Assembly: GCA_000830255.1 (NCBI GenBank)
Contig: JQIT01000005.1
Span: 1-64,000, forward strand
Direction: 5' to 3'
DNA length: 64,000 bases
Origin: Sulfuricurvum sp. PC08-66
Lineage (GTDB): Bacteria; Campylobacterota; Campylobacteria; Campylobacterales; Sulfurimonadaceae
In this document: positions 62,563 to 64,000 of the stretch, one piece after another
How the letters are laid out: every line of letters starts with the position of its first letter
Position numbering within the stretch: the first letter of the stretch is position 1
The notes under the pieces: model-generated
What the model saw: only the letters and a program-made list of their open reading frames with translations
What the model was told of the DNA's origin: nothing
The model's database searches: none
Made by a program: the position numbers and the translations under genes

Positions 62563-64000
62563 TGCGCTTGGCAGGGGTAGTGTGGGTTGTATCGATGGTG
62601 CTTTGGGCGGATGATGCGCTCGATTATGAGAAGCTTTTGACCGATTCGCTCTATGAGGTCTCTTCGATAGCCTCAGCGACCAAAATCAATGTCGATGATA
62701 CGACAGCGATGGTCGAGGTGCTACGAGGAGATGAGGCAATGGCATTGGGGGCTACGACGCTTATCGAAGCATTAGCGCTTTTGGGCGATACCCAAATTGC
62801 CATGGAGAGCAACGGCGCCAAGATTTTGGTGATGCGCGGTATCAATGAAAAGGCGAAAATTAAACTTCTCATCGATGGCATCAGTGTAGCCAACGCCTAT
62901 CGAGGCTCTATTTATCACTTCTACGATTTGCCTATCGAGCTTATCGAGCGTATCGAAATACGCCAAGGTCCCGATGCGACACTCTATGGCTCCAATGCTA
63001 TTGCAGGTGTCATCAATGTCATCACCAAAGCGGCACAAGCCAAGGGTGAAAATCTGCTCTTTGGGCATGCGCAAGCCGATTTGGGACGTGTGGGTGCAAT
63101 TGCACGTATCGATACAGAGAGTTTTACGGGGGCACTCGATGCCTTTTATGTCCAAGGCGTTACTGCATTGGCGGCAGGTCCTGACAAAAATAAGACAAGC
63201 GGTACTACCAACGAGTCTCAACGCTACTACGGAGCAGGGTTGCATGGAAATTGGAGTGATTTGAAGGTCATGGCACAACTCCAAAGCAACACAACAGGTA
63301 TGGCGTATGGTTTGAGCAATATTCTCGAAAACCCCAAAGACAAAGCAGGCAGCACCAATCTCTCTGGATGGTGGCAAATAGCCCAAGAAAACATCGCACT
63401 TTTCGATGGAGCGTTGGCGCTACATATAGGGGGACTCTACTATGCGCAAAATGCTCAAGCGCGTTATACACCTGCCATCATTTATGAATCCTCTTATAAT
63501 GAAAACAGTCTCAATGCGCATGGAGAGTGGCTCTATCAAGGGTGGGAGCATCAGACCGTACGCTTGGGGGTAGAGAGTATCTATGCGGTGCTCTTGGATA
63601 CCTCGTTGAGAGCCTATTATGAGGCGAACAACAGTGCACTCTTCGCCGATACGCGCATGGTCAGTGCCGATGTTGCACGTGCAATTGTTTCCCTTTATGG
63701 CAGTGATACCTACGAATACAGCGACAAAACGACCTTCGAGATGGGTGCGCGTGCTGATTGGTACAGCGATTTTGGATGGGCGCTCTCCCCCAAAGTAGGG
63801 GTGTTGCATCGCTACTCTCCAGCACTTAATCTCAAGTTCGCGCTAGCACGCGCTTTTCGCGCCCCCTCGTGGATGGAGATGTACGGCAGTGCCACAGGTG
63901 TCTCGATGGGCAACGCGCAGTTATTGCCCGAAAATGTGGTCAATGCAGAGTTTGGACTCATCTATCGACCCAGCCTCAAGCAGCGTCTGACACTGCAAAC
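62559..64000 (+). CDS. TonB-dependent outer-membrane receptor (partial, cut by window end)
   Basis: About 480 residues are visible. A signal peptide (MMRLAGVVWVVSMVLWA) precedes a plug domain (about 38-145) with a typical LLIDGISV and IERIEIRQGPDATLYGSNAIAGVINVIT end. Barrel strands follow to the window edge. The ligand may be a metal chelate or vitamin; this cannot be predicted. The ATG overlaps the fliI stop (ATGA), so the two are coupled on the same message. Confidence 0.9.
   Translation, partial: MMRLAGVVWVVSMVLWADDALDYEKLLTDSLYEVSSIASATKINVDDTTAMVEVLRGDEAMALGATTLIEALALLGDTQIAMESNGAKILVMRGINEKAKIKLLIDGISVANAYRGSIYHFYDLPIELIERIEIRQGPDATLYGSNAIAGVINVITKAAQAKGENLLFGHAQADLGRVGAIARIDTESFTGALDAFYVQGVTALAAGPDKNKTSGTTNESQRYYGAGLHGNWSDLKVMAQLQSNTTGMAYGLSNILENPKDKAGSTNLSGWWQIAQENIALFDGALALHIGGLYYAQNAQARYTPAIIYESSYNENSLNAHGEWLYQGWEHQTVRLGVESIYAVLLDTSLRAYYEANNSALFADTRMVSADVARAIVSLYGSDTYEYSDKTTFEMGARADWYSDFGWALSPKVGVLHRYSPALNLKFALARAFRAPSWMEMYGSATGVSMGNAQLLPENVVNAEFGLIYRPSLKQRLTLQ

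Noticed and set aside
1-64000. CRISPR arrays, insertion sequences, integrase genes or prophage
   Set aside because: No regularly spaced repeats, transposase or integrase motifs, or attachment-site-like repeats next to the tRNA were seen.

Overview
The window looks like a chromosomal segment of a free-living Campylobacterota (Epsilonproteobacteria) member, probably near Sulfurimonas, Sulfuricurvum or Sulfurovum. This is inferred from gene content and order; no database search was possible. The supporting blocks are mqnD-fliQ-murB next to recA-eno-(small membrane protein)-AMIN protein-aroK, tig-clpP-def facing folE-fliI, and two genes of the futalosine menaquinone pathway (mqnA, mqnD). I see no insertion sequence, phage, CRISPR array or rRNA. 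The only RNA gene found is a tRNA-Ser(GGA). No gene-free stretch exceeds 300 bases.

Layout. 1-2,055: an exported protein and a lipoprotein, both resembling the DUF302 superfamily. 2,087-4,075 (minus): Mrp-type ATPase, an unknown protein and an LRV-repeat protein, separated from the first block by a perfect palindromic terminator. 4,352-13,097: the most distinctive block, a seven-gene run for a periplasmic type II DMSO-reductase-family molybdoenzyme. It encodes a double rhodanese, Tat-exported alpha subunit, four-cluster beta subunit, a lipoprotein gamma subunit combining a heme-b-like domain with a c-type cytochrome domain, a small Cys-containing exported protein, a TorD-like chaperone and a cytoplasmic polyferredoxin. 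13,104-17,720 (minus): unknown coiled-coil protein, DUF493, moaC, leuC and a chemoreceptor. 17,753-24,351: NFACT/RqcH-like protein, cdsA-dxr-tsaD, tpx and two envelope proteins. 24,348-26,254 (minus): murB, fliQ, mqnD. 26,431-30,110: recA-eno-aroK block. 30,107-35,007: dcd, accBC, a SurA-like chaperone and gltX.

35,062-40,549 holds a secreted caspase-like protein, a small barrel-like protein and a 1,314-residue lipoprotein built of about nine Ig-like repeats and a propeller-like end. After malic enzyme, mqnA and a PEGA-domain envelope protein comes an unusual tightly coupled operon (44,190-50,305): moaD-moaE-moeA-ABC exporter-metzincin protease with a CFI-type C-terminus-envelope protein. 50,288-54,831 holds a dipeptide epimerase, a Thr-rich outer-membrane protein, a DUF819 permease and an amidase, consistent with envelope and murein-peptide recycling. 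The end holds a DUF2892 protein, a large unknown, tRNA-Ser, def, a degenerate GGDEF protein, clpP, tig, folE, fliI and a TonB-dependent receptor cut by the window edge.

How it fits together. moaC, moaD, moaE and moeA in the same window can supply molybdopterin to the type II molybdoenzyme. Its rhodanese partner hints at sulfur-compound respiration, but the substrate cannot be read from sequence. mqnA and mqnD point to menaquinone-based respiration. The strongest candidates for something undescribed are the rhodanese-linked molybdoenzyme operon and the Moco/ABC/CFI-protease operon.
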